Assembly (NCBI GenBank): GCA_947624535.1 | Contig: CANQKU010000162.1 | Coordinates: 1 to 12,790 of the forward strand | DNA length: 12,790 bases | DNA from: an uncultured Bacilli bacterium | GTDB lineage: Bacteria > Bacillota_I > Bacilli_A > RF39 > UBA660 | Direction: 5' to 3' | In this document: in pieces, positions 5,444-12,790 of the stretch | Layout of the letters: every line of letters begins with the position of its first letter | Numbering within the stretch: the first letter of the stretch is position 1 | Position numbers and translations under genes: made by a program | Notes under the pieces: model-generated | The model's input: only the letters and a program-made list of their open reading frames with translations | Database searches by the model: none | Told to the model about the DNA's origin: nothing

Positions 5444-7289
5444 ACTTTCTCGCACCAATATACTGCTGTATGCTCTTGGGCTGATCCCCGTCACATGGCT
5501 TGCGCTTCTTATCGCGCCGGCTATGGGCGGAGGATTGCCGTCTATCATCGGAAACCTGTCGAATGCCTTTCGTGATCCGTTTCACATAGACTTATGCGAT
5601 AACAGCTTGAAAACTGTTTTCCTTCTTGCGGCGGTTTATGCGTTCGGGATCATGATATATATTTCAACTGACAGGAAATACCGCAGAAGAGAGGAACACG
5701 GCTCGGCGTGTTGGGGCAGCGCGCGGGCGGTGAACAAAAAATACAGCAGCGCGGACGCATCCTTCAATAAGATACTGACTCAGAATGTATCTATAGGACT
5801 TGACGGACGCAAGCACAGACGCAACCTCAATGTACTCGTCTGCGGAGGTTCGGGAGCAGGCAAGACACGTTTTTATGCCAAACCTAACATCATGCAGGCA
5901 AATACGAGTTTTGTGGTTCTCGATCCTAAAGGGGAGATACTGCGTGACACAGGAAATCTTCTGAAAGACAAAGGATACGAGATAAAGGTCCTCGACCTTA
6001 TCAACATGGATAAGAGCAACAGCTACAATCCGTTCATGTATCTTCATGACGACAACGATGTTCAAAAGCTTGTAACAAATCTTTTCAAAAACACGACGCC
6101 AAAAGGCAGCCAGACACAGGACCCGTTTTGGGATCAGGCGGCAATGATGCTGCTGTTATCTCTCATCTTTTACCTTCATTACGAGGCACCTTCGTATGAG
6201 CAGAACTTTACTATGGTAATGGAGATGATAAGAGCCGGAGAAGTCCGTGAGGATAACGATGATTTCCAGTCCCCGCTTGACGTGCTTTTCAATCGTCTCG
6301 AAGCCCGAAATCCGGAGCATATAGCTCTGAAGTATTACCGCAATTACAGATCAGGCTCCGGCAAAACTCTTAAATCGATTCAAATAACGCTTGTTTCGAG
6401 GCTCGAAAAATTTAATCTCGACAGCCTTGCGGGAATAACGCAGACAGACGAGATGGAACTCGGTTCGCTTGGAGAAAAGAAGATGGCTGTTTTCGCCGTT
6501 ATTCCGGACAATGACTCAAGCTTTAATTTCATCGTAGGTATGCTTTACACTCAGCTCTTTCAGCAGCTCTACTACAATGCGGACATAGTTCACGGCGGCA
6601 GGCTGCCCGTCCCTGTCCATTTTGTTATGGATGAGTTTGCAAATGTCGCGCTGCCTGATGAGTTTGATAAGCTCTTATCGACAATGAGGAGCCGCGAAAT
6701 TTCCGTGTCGATCATTGTTCAGAACCTCGCGCAGTTGAAGGCGATTTTCGAAAAACAGTGGGAATCACTGATCGGGAATTGCGATGAATTTTTGTATCTC
6801 GGAGGCAACGAGCAGTCCACACACGAATACGTTTCAAAGCTTCTCGGCAAAGAAACCATCGATATGAACACCTACGGACAGTCAAAAGGAAGAAACGGGA
6901 GCTATTCGACAAACTGGCAGATCACGGGGAGAGAACTTATGACGCCGGATGAGGTGCGCATGCTTGATAACAAGTATGCGCTTCTTTTTATCAGAGGCGA
7001 GCGTCCGATTATGGATCTCAAATACGATATCATGCGTCATCCGAACGTCGAATTGACTGCGGACGGCAACGGCGAAGCATATGAGCACGGCAAGAAACAT
7101 TACAACTATGCCTCTATTAGATTTGACAGGGATTTGCTTAGCGAAAAATGTAACGCAGATGCCGACGAAACGTCGGATTATGCGATCCTGACGGAAGAAG
7201 AAGTAAACGAAATACTCAATAACGAGAAAAATAATGAGGGGGAAAACACTGATGAAGAATGTATTTCACAGAAAGAAACACGCCGTTGA
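5391..7289 (+). CDS. virD4: VirD4-family type IV coupling protein (TraG/PcfC-like)
   Basis: 632 residues from the ATG at 5391. This inner-membrane ATPase docks the relaxosome to the secretion channel and drives DNA transfer. Two N-terminal membrane segments are visible (about 23-45 and 74-91), then a conserved SACWGSAR (105-112). Walker A is GGSGAGKT (152-159, K158), followed by SFVVLDPKGE (173-182). Walker B is HFVMDEFAN, with D414 and E415. QNLAQLKAIF and LYLGGNEQSTHEYVSKLLG further on are typical of the family. The start is uncertain: ATG 5391 has only a weak AAGG before it, while the GTG at 5430 would cut the overlap with the 64-residue gene to 14 bases and give 619 residues. The acidic C-terminus overlaps maff2 by 38 bases. 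Confidence 0.93.
   Translation: MPRQKSRRGKRDTVREDKLSRTNILLYALGLIPVTWLALLIAPAMGGGLPSIIGNLSNAFRDPFHIDLCDNSLKTVFLLAAVYAFGIMIYISTDRKYRRREEHGSACWGSARAVNKKYSSADASFNKILTQNVSIGLDGRKHRRNLNVLVCGGSGAGKTRFYAKPNIMQANTSFVVLDPKGEILRDTGNLLKDKGYEIKVLDLINMDKSNSYNPFMYLHDDNDVQKLVTNLFKNTTPKGSQTQDPFWDQAAMMLLLSLIFYLHYEAPSYEQNFTMVMEMIRAGEVREDNDDFQSPLDVLFNRLEARNPEHIALKYYRNYRSGSGKTLKSIQITLVSRLEKFNLDSLAGITQTDEMELGSLGEKKMAVFAVIPDNDSSFNFIVGMLYTQLFQQLYYNADIVHGGRLPVPVHFVMDEFANVALPDEFDKLLSTMRSREISVSIIVQNLAQLKAIFEKQWESLIGNCDEFLYLGGNEQSTHEYVSKLLGKETIDMNTYGQSKGRNGSYSTNWQITGRELMTPDEVRMLDNKYALLFIRGERPIMDLKYDIMRHPNVELTADGNGEAYEHGKKHYNYASIRFDRDLLSEKCNADADETSDYAILTEEEVNEILNNEKNNEGENTDEECISQKETRR
7237..7242 (+). promoter_or_regulatory. 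Ribosome binding site for maff2, inside the virD4 gene
   Basis: The purine-rich GGGGGA run lies 9 bases before the ATG at 7252 and just after the alternative ATG at 7234, so 7252 is the preferred start. Translation is probably coupled to virD4. Confidence 0.65.
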
Positions 7290-7608
7290 CATTTTGACGG
7301 ACGGCAAGATCAAGAAGGGATTTATGACGTACTGTACTTTCGTACTTGCTGCGGCGCTTATGTGCAGTATGTGCATAACGGCTTTTGCGGCGACGAGCGA
7401 TCCGCTCACGGTCGTCAGCAACCTGTCCGATTTTATTTTCGGACTGATCCGCGCGATCGGTTTGATCCTGCTCGGATTCGGTATCGTACAGATCGGTTTG
7501 TCACTTAAGTCGCATGACCCGTCACAGAGAGCAAACGGCTTTCTGACTGTTGCGGGCGGTATCGTCATTACGTTTGCAAAGGAAATTCTTACGCTCATCA
7601 CAGGTTGA
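7252..7608 (+). CDS. Maff2-family small membrane protein of the transfer system
   Basis: 118 residues. A basic N-terminus (MKNVFHRKKH) is followed by a hydrophobic segment (about 28-46, ending CITAFAA), which may be a signal-like or membrane segment. A second segment, about 60-83 (LSDFIFGLIRAIGLILLGFGIVQIGLSL), and a third near the end (about 95-116) follow. The motif SLKSHDPSQRANGFLTVAGG is typical of Maff2 proteins, which sit between virD4 and trbL in clostridial ICEs and resemble the small TrbC/VirB2 subunits in size and topology. A pilin-like role is inferred only. The start at 7252 is chosen over 7234 on ribosome-site spacing. A strong hairpin follows the stop by 8 bases. Confidence 0.85.
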   Translation: MKNVFHRKKHAVDILTDGKIKKGFMTYCTFVLAAALMCSMCITAFAATSDPLTVVSNLSDFIFGLIRAIGLILLGFGIVQIGLSLKSHDPSQRANGFLTVAGGIVITFAKEILTLITG

Positions 7609-7616
7609 TATGCTTT

Positions 7617-7649
7617 CGGGGCGGAGTGAATGTTTTACACTCCGCCCCG
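7617..7649 (+). terminator. Strong hairpin after maff2 without a T-tract
   Basis: CGGGGCGGAGTG (7617-7628) and CACTCCGCCCCG (7638-7649) form a perfect 12-bp stem with a 9-base loop containing TTTT. CAACGAAATG follows, so it is not a canonical intrinsic terminator. A 3' stabiliser of the maff2 message or a partial terminator is more likely. The structure is certain; the function is inferred. Confidence 0.6.
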
Positions 7650-7704
7650 CAACGAAATGGGCGTAATGTGATCTCCAAACAAATATTTAGGAAGGAGGCG
7701 AGAT

Positions 7705-8541
7705 ATGTCGGATAACTGGGTGGTACAGAATTTGCAGAACGCGCTCGATGTCTGGAACTCAAAGCTTTCTGAGATATGGACGCTGCTCACGCAGTCCCCC
7801 GAAACCTTCAAGGGCGGGAATATATGGACTGTCATTGTCTCTATACACGGGGCGCTTCAGGCGATTGGTTATGCTCTGCTTGTCCTGTTTTTCTGCATCG
7901 GGATCGTAAAAACATGCGGAAGCTTTGCGGAATTGAAAAAGCCCGAACATGCTCTGAAGGCGTTCATAAGATTTGCGATAGCTAAAGGAGTGATCACATA
8001 CGGACTTGAGCTTATGCTGAAGCTGATGGAGATCGTACAGGGAGCCATATCAAACATTATGTCTGCGTCCGGTATCGGCGGCAGTAAAGCATCTGTGCTG
8101 CCGGACTCCATGATAGACGCGATTGAAGACTGCGGTTTTTGGGAATCGATCCCCTTGTGGGCTGTTACGCTGATAGGCGGTCTTTTCGTTACGGTGCTTT
8201 CTTTTGTAATGATAATGAGCGTGTACGGAAGGTTTTTCAAGATATATATGTATTCCGCGATCGCTCCGATACCGCTGTCTACTTTTGCCGGAGAGCCAAC
8301 TCAAAATGTGGGGAAGACATTTCTAAAAAGCTACTGTTCCGTCTTGCTTGAAGGAGCGGTCATTGTTCTTTCCTGTATTATCTTTTCGGTATTCGCTTCA
8401 AGTCCGCCTGTTGTTGATACGTCAGCGGCAGTTGTCACGCAGGTCTGGGCATATATCGGCGAGCTGATATTCAATATGCTTGTTTTGGTAGGAAGCATAA
8501 AAATGTCTGACAGGATAGTCCGCGAAATGATGGGCTTGTAA
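7705..8541 (+). CDS. trbL: TrbL/VirB6-like polytopic channel protein
   Basis: 278 residues, an integral membrane protein. About six hydrophobic segments are visible: roughly 42-70, 86-112, 149-172, 175-195, 215-236 and 249-267. The sequence around 176-200 (YGRFFKIYMYSAIAPIPLST) with the following FAGEP and FLKSY is characteristic of the VirB6/TrbL-type proteins of Gram-positive ICEs. These proteins form the inner-membrane part of the mating channel that the DNA passes. A strong AAGGAGG at 7692-7698 lies 6 bases before the ATG. In related elements prgI and virB4 follow directly; here a foreign-looking ATPase gene intervenes. Confidence 0.88.
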   Translation: MSDNWVVQNLQNALDVWNSKLSEIWTLLTQSPETFKGGNIWTVIVSIHGALQAIGYALLVLFFCIGIVKTCGSFAELKKPEHALKAFIRFAIAKGVITYGLELMLKLMEIVQGAISNIMSASGIGGSKASVLPDSMIDAIEDCGFWESIPLWAVTLIGGLFVTVLSFVMIMSVYGRFFKIYMYSAIAPIPLSTFAGEPTQNVGKTFLKSYCSVLLEGAVIVLSCIIFSVFASSPPVVDTSAAVVTQVWAYIGELIFNMLVLVGSIKMSDRIVREMMGL

Positions 8542-8554
8542 TTAAAATTTACGG

Positions 8555-8583
8555 AACTTTTCACCTAAGTTCAAACTTTACAC
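8555..8583 (+). repeat. Direct repeat upstream of the ATPase promoter, possible operator
   Basis: AACTTTTCAC (8555-8564) and AACTTTACAC (8574-8583) match at 9 of 10 bases with a period of 19, about two helical turns. AAGTT and AACTT (8567-8578) also form a short inverted repeat. The second copy ends directly before the -35 hexamer. A regulator binding site is possible but unproven. Confidence 0.35.
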
Positions 8584-8612
8584 TTGACTTTTCCCGCATT
8601 ATACGATATGAT
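8584..8612 (+). promoter_or_regulatory. Sigma-70-type promoter for the AAA_14/DUF4143 gene
   Basis: The -35 hexamer is TTGACT (8584-8589) and the -10 hexamer is TATGAT (8607-8612), each one mismatch from consensus, with an ideal 17-base spacer. Transcription should start near 8619, giving a leader of about 45 bases. This is the clearest promoter in the window. Confidence 0.72.
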
Positions 8613-8663
8613 TAGTTTGAATATAGGGGATAATACCCGTAAGTTCTTAGCGGAGGCAACGTG

Positions 8664-9959
8664 ATGGAAAAGAGAGAAATAAAAAGGGATCATTATTTGC
8701 AAAAAATCATTGACAGAAAAGAAAACGGAATGATCAAGGTCATTACCGGCATCAGAAGATGCGGTAAAAGTTATTTGCTCTTTAATCTGTATCAGGATTA
8801 TCTTCTTCAATGCGGCGTTACGCAGGAGCAAATAATAGCCGTGGCACTCGACGACGATTCGTATTCGGAGCTCTGTAATCCGGATAAGCTTTCCGCATAT
8901 ATCCGTTCAAAGATCACGGATAATAAAAAAACGTACTATATCATGATCGATGAAGTGCAGCTTGCCATTTCGAAGCAGGAGATGGATGATCCCGACTCGA
9001 TCAGACTTTACAATGTGCTGAACGGATTGATGCGTCTTCGTAATGTGGACATATATGTTACCGGAAGCAATTCCAAAATGCTGACTAAAGACGTAATGAC
9101 GGTTTTTCGCGGGCGCGGCGATGAGGTGAGGGTATACCCGCTGTCCTTCAAAGAATATTACGGTGCCGTAGGCGGAGATAAAACCGATGCTTATGAAGAG
9201 TATGCTCTTTACGGCGGCATGCCTCTCGCCGTCTTTCAGAAAACAGACGCAGATAAAATGGCATATCTGAACAGGTTGTTCAGTGAGGTCTATTTCAAGG
9301 ACATTGCAGAGAGATATACAGTTAAATTTCCACATGTGCTTGAAGAATTGACCGACGCACTCTGCTCTTCTGTCGGTTCTCTGACAAATGTGTCAAAGAT
9401 TGAAAAGACGTTGATGACGGTAAAGAATGTAAAGGTGTCAGATGCAACAATCGCCAAGTATCTGAATCACCTGACAGATGCCTTTTTATTTACTCAATCA
9501 AAACGGTATGATGTGAAGGGAAAGAAATATTTTGAGTATCCGTCAAAGTTTTACTGCGCAGACGTTGGCCTGCGCAATGCAAGATTGAATTTCAGGCAGC
9601 AGGAAGAAACGCATATCATGGAAAATATCCTGTATAACGAACTTCTCTGCCGCGACTGTATGGTTGATGTGGGCGTAATTGAGACTGTTGAAACAACCGC
9701 AGGAAAGAAGAAGAAAAAACAGTGCGAGATCGATTTTGTGGTAAACCGCGGATCAAAAAAATATTATATACAGTCGGCTTTGAGAGCAGATGATCCTGAC
9801 AAGCTTTCAGCAGAGGTAAGACCGCTTAAAAGTACGGGAGATTTTTTTAAAAAGATCCTTGTGACAAAGACCTCGATGAAGTCGTGGACAGATGAAACGG
9901 GCATCGTTCATGTGGGGCTTTATGATTTTTTGCTGAATGAAAACGCACTTGAGTTCTGA
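8664..9959 (+). CDS. AAA_14 / DUF4143 family ATP-binding protein (probable cargo)
   Basis: 431 residues, soluble. The N-terminal AAA_14 domain has Walker A GIRRCGKS (29-36, K35), Walker B YYIMIDEVQ (91-99, D96 and E97), the polar TGSNS loop (133-137) and the family block VYPLSFKEYY (157-166). A winged-helix-like part follows at about 225-285 (SDATIAKYLNHLTDAFLF). The C-terminal DUF4143 part has EIDFVV (355-360) and KKYYIQSA (365-372), a PD-(D/E)XK-like fold in which the usual ExK position is altered. The physiological role of this widespread family is unknown. GGAGG at 8652-8656 favours the ATG at 8664 over the GTG at 8661. It has its own promoter and terminator, and sampled stretches are AT-richer than the transfer genes, so it is probably an acquired gene rather than a transfer component. 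Confidence 0.88.
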   Translation: MEKREIKRDHYLQKIIDRKENGMIKVITGIRRCGKSYLLFNLYQDYLLQCGVTQEQIIAVALDDDSYSELCNPDKLSAYIRSKITDNKKTYYIMIDEVQLAISKQEMDDPDSIRLYNVLNGLMRLRNVDIYVTGSNSKMLTKDVMTVFRGRGDEVRVYPLSFKEYYGAVGGDKTDAYEEYALYGGMPLAVFQKTDADKMAYLNRLFSEVYFKDIAERYTVKFPHVLEELTDALCSSVGSLTNVSKIEKTLMTVKNVKVSDATIAKYLNHLTDAFLFTQSKRYDVKGKKYFEYPSKFYCADVGLRNARLNFRQQEETHIMENILYNELLCRDCMVDVGVIETVETTAGKKKKKQCEIDFVVNRGSKKYYIQSALRADDPDKLSAEVRPLKSTGDFFKKILVTKTSMKSWTDETGIVHVGLYDFLLNENALEF

Positions 9960-9976
9960 TGATACTCATAATACCG

Positions 9977-10008
9977 AAAGCGTCGGAAATTCCGGCGCTT
10001 TTCTTTTT
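9977..10008 (+). terminator. Intrinsic terminator of the ATPase gene
   Basis: AAAGCGTCGG (9977-9986) pairs with CCGGCGCTTT (9992-10001), with one G-T pair and an AAATT loop; the tract TTCTTTTT follows. This is a canonical rho-independent terminator, 17 bases after the ATPase stop and directly before the prgI ribosome site. Confidence 0.85.
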
Positions 10009-10010
10009 GG

Positions 10011-10015
10011 GGAGG
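10011..10015 (+). promoter_or_regulatory. Ribosome binding site supporting the TTG start of prgI
   Basis: GGAGG lies 7 bases before the TTG at 10023 and immediately after the terminator T-tract. No ATG in this frame comes before residue 16, so the TTG is the likely start. Confidence 0.75.
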
Positions 10016-10022
10016 AATCAAT

Positions 10023-10373
10023 TTGGAAATAAAAATCAATAAGGAGATCCGTAACTATACGGAGTCCATGTTTTTCGGATTGTCCATGCGGCAATTCATT
10101 TTCGCCATAGTAGGTGTTGGTGCAGCCGTTCTGATGTATTTTTTACTGAGACCTTATCTCGGAACCGAGACGCTTTCATGGGTGTGTATGCTTGGCGCTG
10201 CCCCTTTTATTGCGATGGGGTTCGTAACATATAACGGGCTTACTGCCGAACAGTTCGCGTGGATATGGATCAGAAGCAAATTCATAGAACCGCAGAAGGT
10301 AAAATTTGAGTGCGGCACTTTGTACCACGATACTTTGCAGAAATCCGAGGCAAAGGAGGGAAAGCGTTTATGA
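10023..10373 (+). CDS. prgI: PrgI-family membrane protein (VirB3-like)
   Basis: 116 residues. It begins MEIKINKEIRNYTESMFFGL, the usual PrgI opening, then SMRQFIFAIVGVGAAVLMYFLL (21-42) and a second membrane segment at about 51-69. A short soluble C-terminus containing FIEPQKVKF follows. PrgI proteins are small two-pass membrane proteins encoded directly upstream of virB4 and are considered the VirB3 equivalents of Gram-positive systems. The start is TTG at 10023. The stop overlaps the virB4 ATG as ATGA (10370-10373), so the pair is translationally coupled. The terminator directly upstream raises the question of how this pair is transcribed. Confidence 0.88.
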   Translation: MEIKINKEIRNYTESMFFGLSMRQFIFAIVGVGAAVLMYFLLRPYLGTETLSWVCMLGAAPFIAMGFVTYNGLTAEQFAWIWIRSKFIEPQKVKFECGTLYHDTLQKSEAKEGKRL

Positions 10374-12703
10374 TGAAGTCACTTAAAATATTGCTCGGTC
10401 AGGACAAAGAGAAATATACCGTTCCGAAAACCGTACAGGATTATATTCCTATTTCAGCGATCTACGAGGACGGTATCTTCAAAGTCGGAAGCCGCTTTAC
10501 GAAGACATTCAAGTTTGAAGATATAAATTACCTTGTTGCCGGGAAAGAGGACAAAGAAGAAATGTTTCTCGGTTATTCAGAATTGCTCAACAGTCTCGAC
10601 AGCGGCGCTGTCACAAAGCTGACGATAAGCAACCGCCGGATGAATCACCGGGACTTTGAAAAAGACATACTGATAGCCGAGAAAAACGATGAACTCACCG
10701 GATATCGCCGCGAGTTCAACGATATGCTCCGGGAAAAGATATCCGAGGCTAACGGAATCGTTCAGGAAAAGTATATCACTATATCGATCGCAAAAAGAGA
10801 CATCGACGAGGCGAGAGCATATTTTGCCCGTGTCGGTTCTGATCTGACGGCTCATTTTTCGGCGTTAGGCTCCAGATGCACGGAGCTTGACGCCACGGAG
10901 AGACTGCGCATACTGCATGACTTTTACCGTCCCGGAGAGGAGGAATATTTCAGATTCGATCTGCCCGAAATGGCGCAGAGAGGGCACAGCTTTAAGGACT
11001 ATATCTGTCCCGACAGTATTGAACGGTTTGACGATTATGTCAAGCTCGGTGACAAGGAGTATGTCCGCGTTCTGTTTTTGAAGGATTACGCATCGTATAT
11101 CAAGGACAGCATGGTTTCCGAACTTACGGAGATGAGCCGGAGCATGTTGCTTTCCATTGATATTATGCCTATTCCCACAGACGAAGCAGTTCGAGAAGTT
11201 GAAAACAGGCTGCTCGGCGTTGAGACCAATATCACTAACTGGCAGAGGAAACAGAATCAGAACAGCAACTATTCCGCCGTTATTCCGTATGAAATGGAGC
11301 TTCAGCGCAAGGAAAGCAAAGAATTTCTTGATGATTTGACGACGCGAGATCAGAGAATGATGTGCGCAACGATATCGCTCGTTCATACGGCGGAGTCGAA
11401 GGAGCGGCTCGATTCGGACACGGAAGCGCTCCTTTCGACCGCAAGACGGCATTTGTGTCAGCTTTCCGTGCTGAAATTTCAGCAGATGGACGGTTTGAAC
11501 ACCGCACTGCCTATCGGATGCCGGAAGATAAAGGCTATAAGGACGCTCACGACGGAGAGCCTTGCCGTATTTATGCCGTTCCGCGTTCAGGAGATCTCAC
11601 ATGAAAATGGGCTGTATTACGGTCAGAATGCGATAAGCAACAACATGATAATCGCAAATCGCAGCCTTCTTCTGAACGGCAACTCGTTTATACTCGGTGT
11701 TTCCGGTTCGGGAAAGTCTTTTACGGGAAAGAGTGAGATAACAAATCTGATCCTCGGCGGTGACAGCGATATTATCGTAATTGACCCTGAACGCGAATAC
11801 GCGCCTTTGGTAAAGGCGCTTGGCGGTGCCATTATTGATATTTCGGCAACGAGCAGGAATCATATCAACGCGATGGATATAAACAGTGAGTACGGCGACG
11901 GGGAAGACCCGTTGATCCTGAAATCTGAGTTCATCCTCTCTCTGTGCGAGCAGTTGATCGGAAACAAAAGCCTCGGAGCGAAAGAAAAGTCGATCATCGA
12001 CCGCTGTACCAAAAACGTGTATAAGAGCTATAAGAAGCGAGGTTACGCCGGCACAGTCCCGACGCTCCGCGATTTCAGGGCGGAGCTTTTGAAACAGGAG
12101 GAGCCGGAGGCACAGGATATTGCGCTTGCAATAGAGCTGTTTACGGACGGTTCTCTCAACACGTTTGCAAAGAAGACGAATGTTGACGTAAATAACCGAT
12201 TGATCTGCTACGACATCCTTGATCTCGGCAAGCAGCTTTTGCCGATCGGAATGCTTGTTGTACTTGACAGCATACTGAACCGCATCACCGTCAACCGCGC
12301 AAAGGGCAGGAACACATATATCTTCATAGATGAGATATACCTTTTGTTTCAGCATGAATACAGTGCAAACTTTCTTTTTACCTTGTGGAAACGCGTGAGA
12401 AAGTACGGAGCCTTCTGCACGGGCATAACGCAAAATGTAGACGATCTTTTGCAGAGCCATACAGCACGGACGATGCTCGCGAACAGCGAATTTGTTATCA
12501 TGCTCAATCAGGCGGCAACCGACAGAATCAAGCTTGCGGGGCTGCTCAATATCTCGGACACGCAGCTTTCGTATATCACAAATGTTGACGCAGGGCGCGG
12601 ATTGATGAAGGTCGGGTCCGCGCTCGTGCCGTTTGTGAACAAGTTCCCGAAAAATACGCAGTTGTATAAGCTTATGACGACGCGCCCCGGAGAGGGAGTA
12701 TAA
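10370..12703 (+). CDS. virB4: VirB4-family secretion ATPase (TraE/TcpF-like)
   Basis: 777 residues. This cytoplasmic ATPase energises assembly and transfer of the type IV secretion channel. The N-terminal half (about 20-420) is the CagE/TrbE-like region, including TVQDYIPISAIYEDG (21-35), the usual opening of the clostridial members. The C-terminal ATPase domain has Walker A GVSGSGKS (443-450, K449), the following IIVIDPEREYAPLVKALGG segment, and Walker B YIFIDEIYLLF (D654, E655). A GITQNVDDLLQS motif and LNQAATDR come after it. The start is the first ATG at 10370, overlapping the prgI stop, with AAAGGAGG at 10352-10359; a second ATG follows directly at 10373. The upstream extension to 10310 lies within prgI and is rejected. 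The protein is full length. Confidence 0.94.
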   Translation: MMKSLKILLGQDKEKYTVPKTVQDYIPISAIYEDGIFKVGSRFTKTFKFEDINYLVAGKEDKEEMFLGYSELLNSLDSGAVTKLTISNRRMNHRDFEKDILIAEKNDELTGYRREFNDMLREKISEANGIVQEKYITISIAKRDIDEARAYFARVGSDLTAHFSALGSRCTELDATERLRILHDFYRPGEEEYFRFDLPEMAQRGHSFKDYICPDSIERFDDYVKLGDKEYVRVLFLKDYASYIKDSMVSELTEMSRSMLLSIDIMPIPTDEAVREVENRLLGVETNITNWQRKQNQNSNYSAVIPYEMELQRKESKEFLDDLTTRDQRMMCATISLVHTAESKERLDSDTEALLSTARRHLCQLSVLKFQQMDGLNTALPIGCRKIKAIRTLTTESLAVFMPFRVQEISHENGLYYGQNAISNNMIIANRSLLLNGNSFILGVSGSGKSFTGKSEITNLILGGDSDIIVIDPEREYAPLVKALGGAIIDISATSRNHINAMDINSEYGDGEDPLILKSEFILSLCEQLIGNKSLGAKEKSIIDRCTKNVYKSYKKRGYAGTVPTLRDFRAELLKQEEPEAQDIALAIELFTDGSLNTFAKKTNVDVNNRLICYDILDLGKQLLPIGMLVVLDSILNRITVNRAKGRNTYIFIDEIYLLFQHEYSANFLFTLWKRVRKYGAFCTGITQNVDDLLQSHTARTMLANSEFVIMLNQAATDRIKLAGLLNISDTQLSYITNVDAGRGLMKVGSALVPFVNKFPKNTQLYKLMTTRPGEGV

Positions 12704-12733
12704 CTATATAGAAAAAAGACCAACTATTAAAAG

Positions 12734-12773
12734 TCAACCCCTGTACGAAAAATATTTTTCGTACAGGGGTTGA
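12734..12773. repeat. 40-base perfect palindrome downstream of virB4
   Basis: TCAACCCCTGTACGAAAAAT (12734-12753) is followed at once by its exact reverse complement (12754-12773). As RNA it could form a stem of up to about 18 pairs with a minimal loop. No T-tract follows, so it is not a standard terminator; the A and T runs lie at its centre. It sits 30 bases after the virB4 stop and just before a GGAGG at 12776-12780. Candidate roles are an mRNA-processing or stability hairpin, a site for a dimeric DNA-binding protein, or the trace of a small mobile repeat. Confidence 0.85.
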
Positions 12774-12775
12774 GC

Positions 12776-12780
12776 GGAGG
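12776..12780 (+). promoter_or_regulatory. Ribosome binding site of the next, unseen gene
   Basis: GGAGG lies directly after the palindrome and about 10 bases before the window edge, with no start codon in the remaining CAAGTAAGCC, so the gene should begin at or just past 12791. In related ICEs the gene after virB4 often encodes an NlpC/P60-type peptidoglycan hydrolase; this cannot be seen here. Confidence 0.4.
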
Positions 12781-12790
12781 CAAGTAAGCC

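Noticed and set aside
8542..10022. ATPase region as an insertion sequence
   Set aside because: No transposase motif, and I see no terminal inverted repeats or target duplication at the borders.
11597..12460. 287-codon open frame on the minus strand opposite virB4
   Set aside because: It lies wholly within the well-supported virB4 gene and shows no family motif; it is a codon-bias shadow.

Overview
The window looks like the central conjugation region of an integrative and conjugative element (ICE) of the Tn1549-like kind found in gut Clostridia (Eubacteriales). The family assignments (YodL/DUF3846, DpnD/PcfM, DUF3789, MobC, MobP relaxase, PcfB, ArdC/LtrC-like, VirD4, Maff2, TrbL, PrgI, VirB4), the strong AGGAGG-type ribosome binding sites, the moderate GC content and the near-complete use of the + strand all agree. 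No species can be named from the sequence alone.

Layout. Bases 1-111 are the C-terminal end of an upstream gene, probably a toprim/DUF3991 protein. Bases 108-1369 hold two accessory genes joined by stop/start overlaps: a YodL + DUF3846 protein and a DpnD/PcfM-type protein. Bases 1370-1552 are non-coding, hold a cluster of perfect inverted repeats, and are the best candidate for the origin of transfer. The mobilisation block follows: DUF3789 membrane microprotein (1553-1663), MobC (1660-1986) and MobP relaxase (1992-3386). After a hairpin-bearing leader come PcfB (3493-4278), an ArdC/LtrC-like protein (4346-5239), a 64-residue basic protein (5249-5443) and the VirD4 coupling protein (5391 or 5430-7289). 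The type IV secretion channel genes are Maff2 (7252-7608), TrbL/VirB6 (7705-8541), PrgI/VirB3-like (10023-10373) and VirB4 (10370-12703). The window ends in a 40-base perfect palindrome followed by a ribosome binding site for a gene just beyond the edge.

How it works together (inference from the families). MobC and the relaxase nick oriT. PcfB and VirD4 bring the relaxase-DNA complex to the channel. Maff2, TrbL and PrgI form the membrane part, and VirD4 and VirB4 supply ATPase activity.

The main anomaly is at about 8542-10008. An ATPase of the AAA_14/DUF4143 family sits between trbL and prgI, in AT-richer DNA, with its own consensus promoter and its own intrinsic terminator. It looks like an autonomous cargo cassette inside the secretion operon. 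I saw no tRNA, rRNA, CRISPR array, insertion sequence or integrase in the window, and no gene-free stretch longer than about 185 bases.
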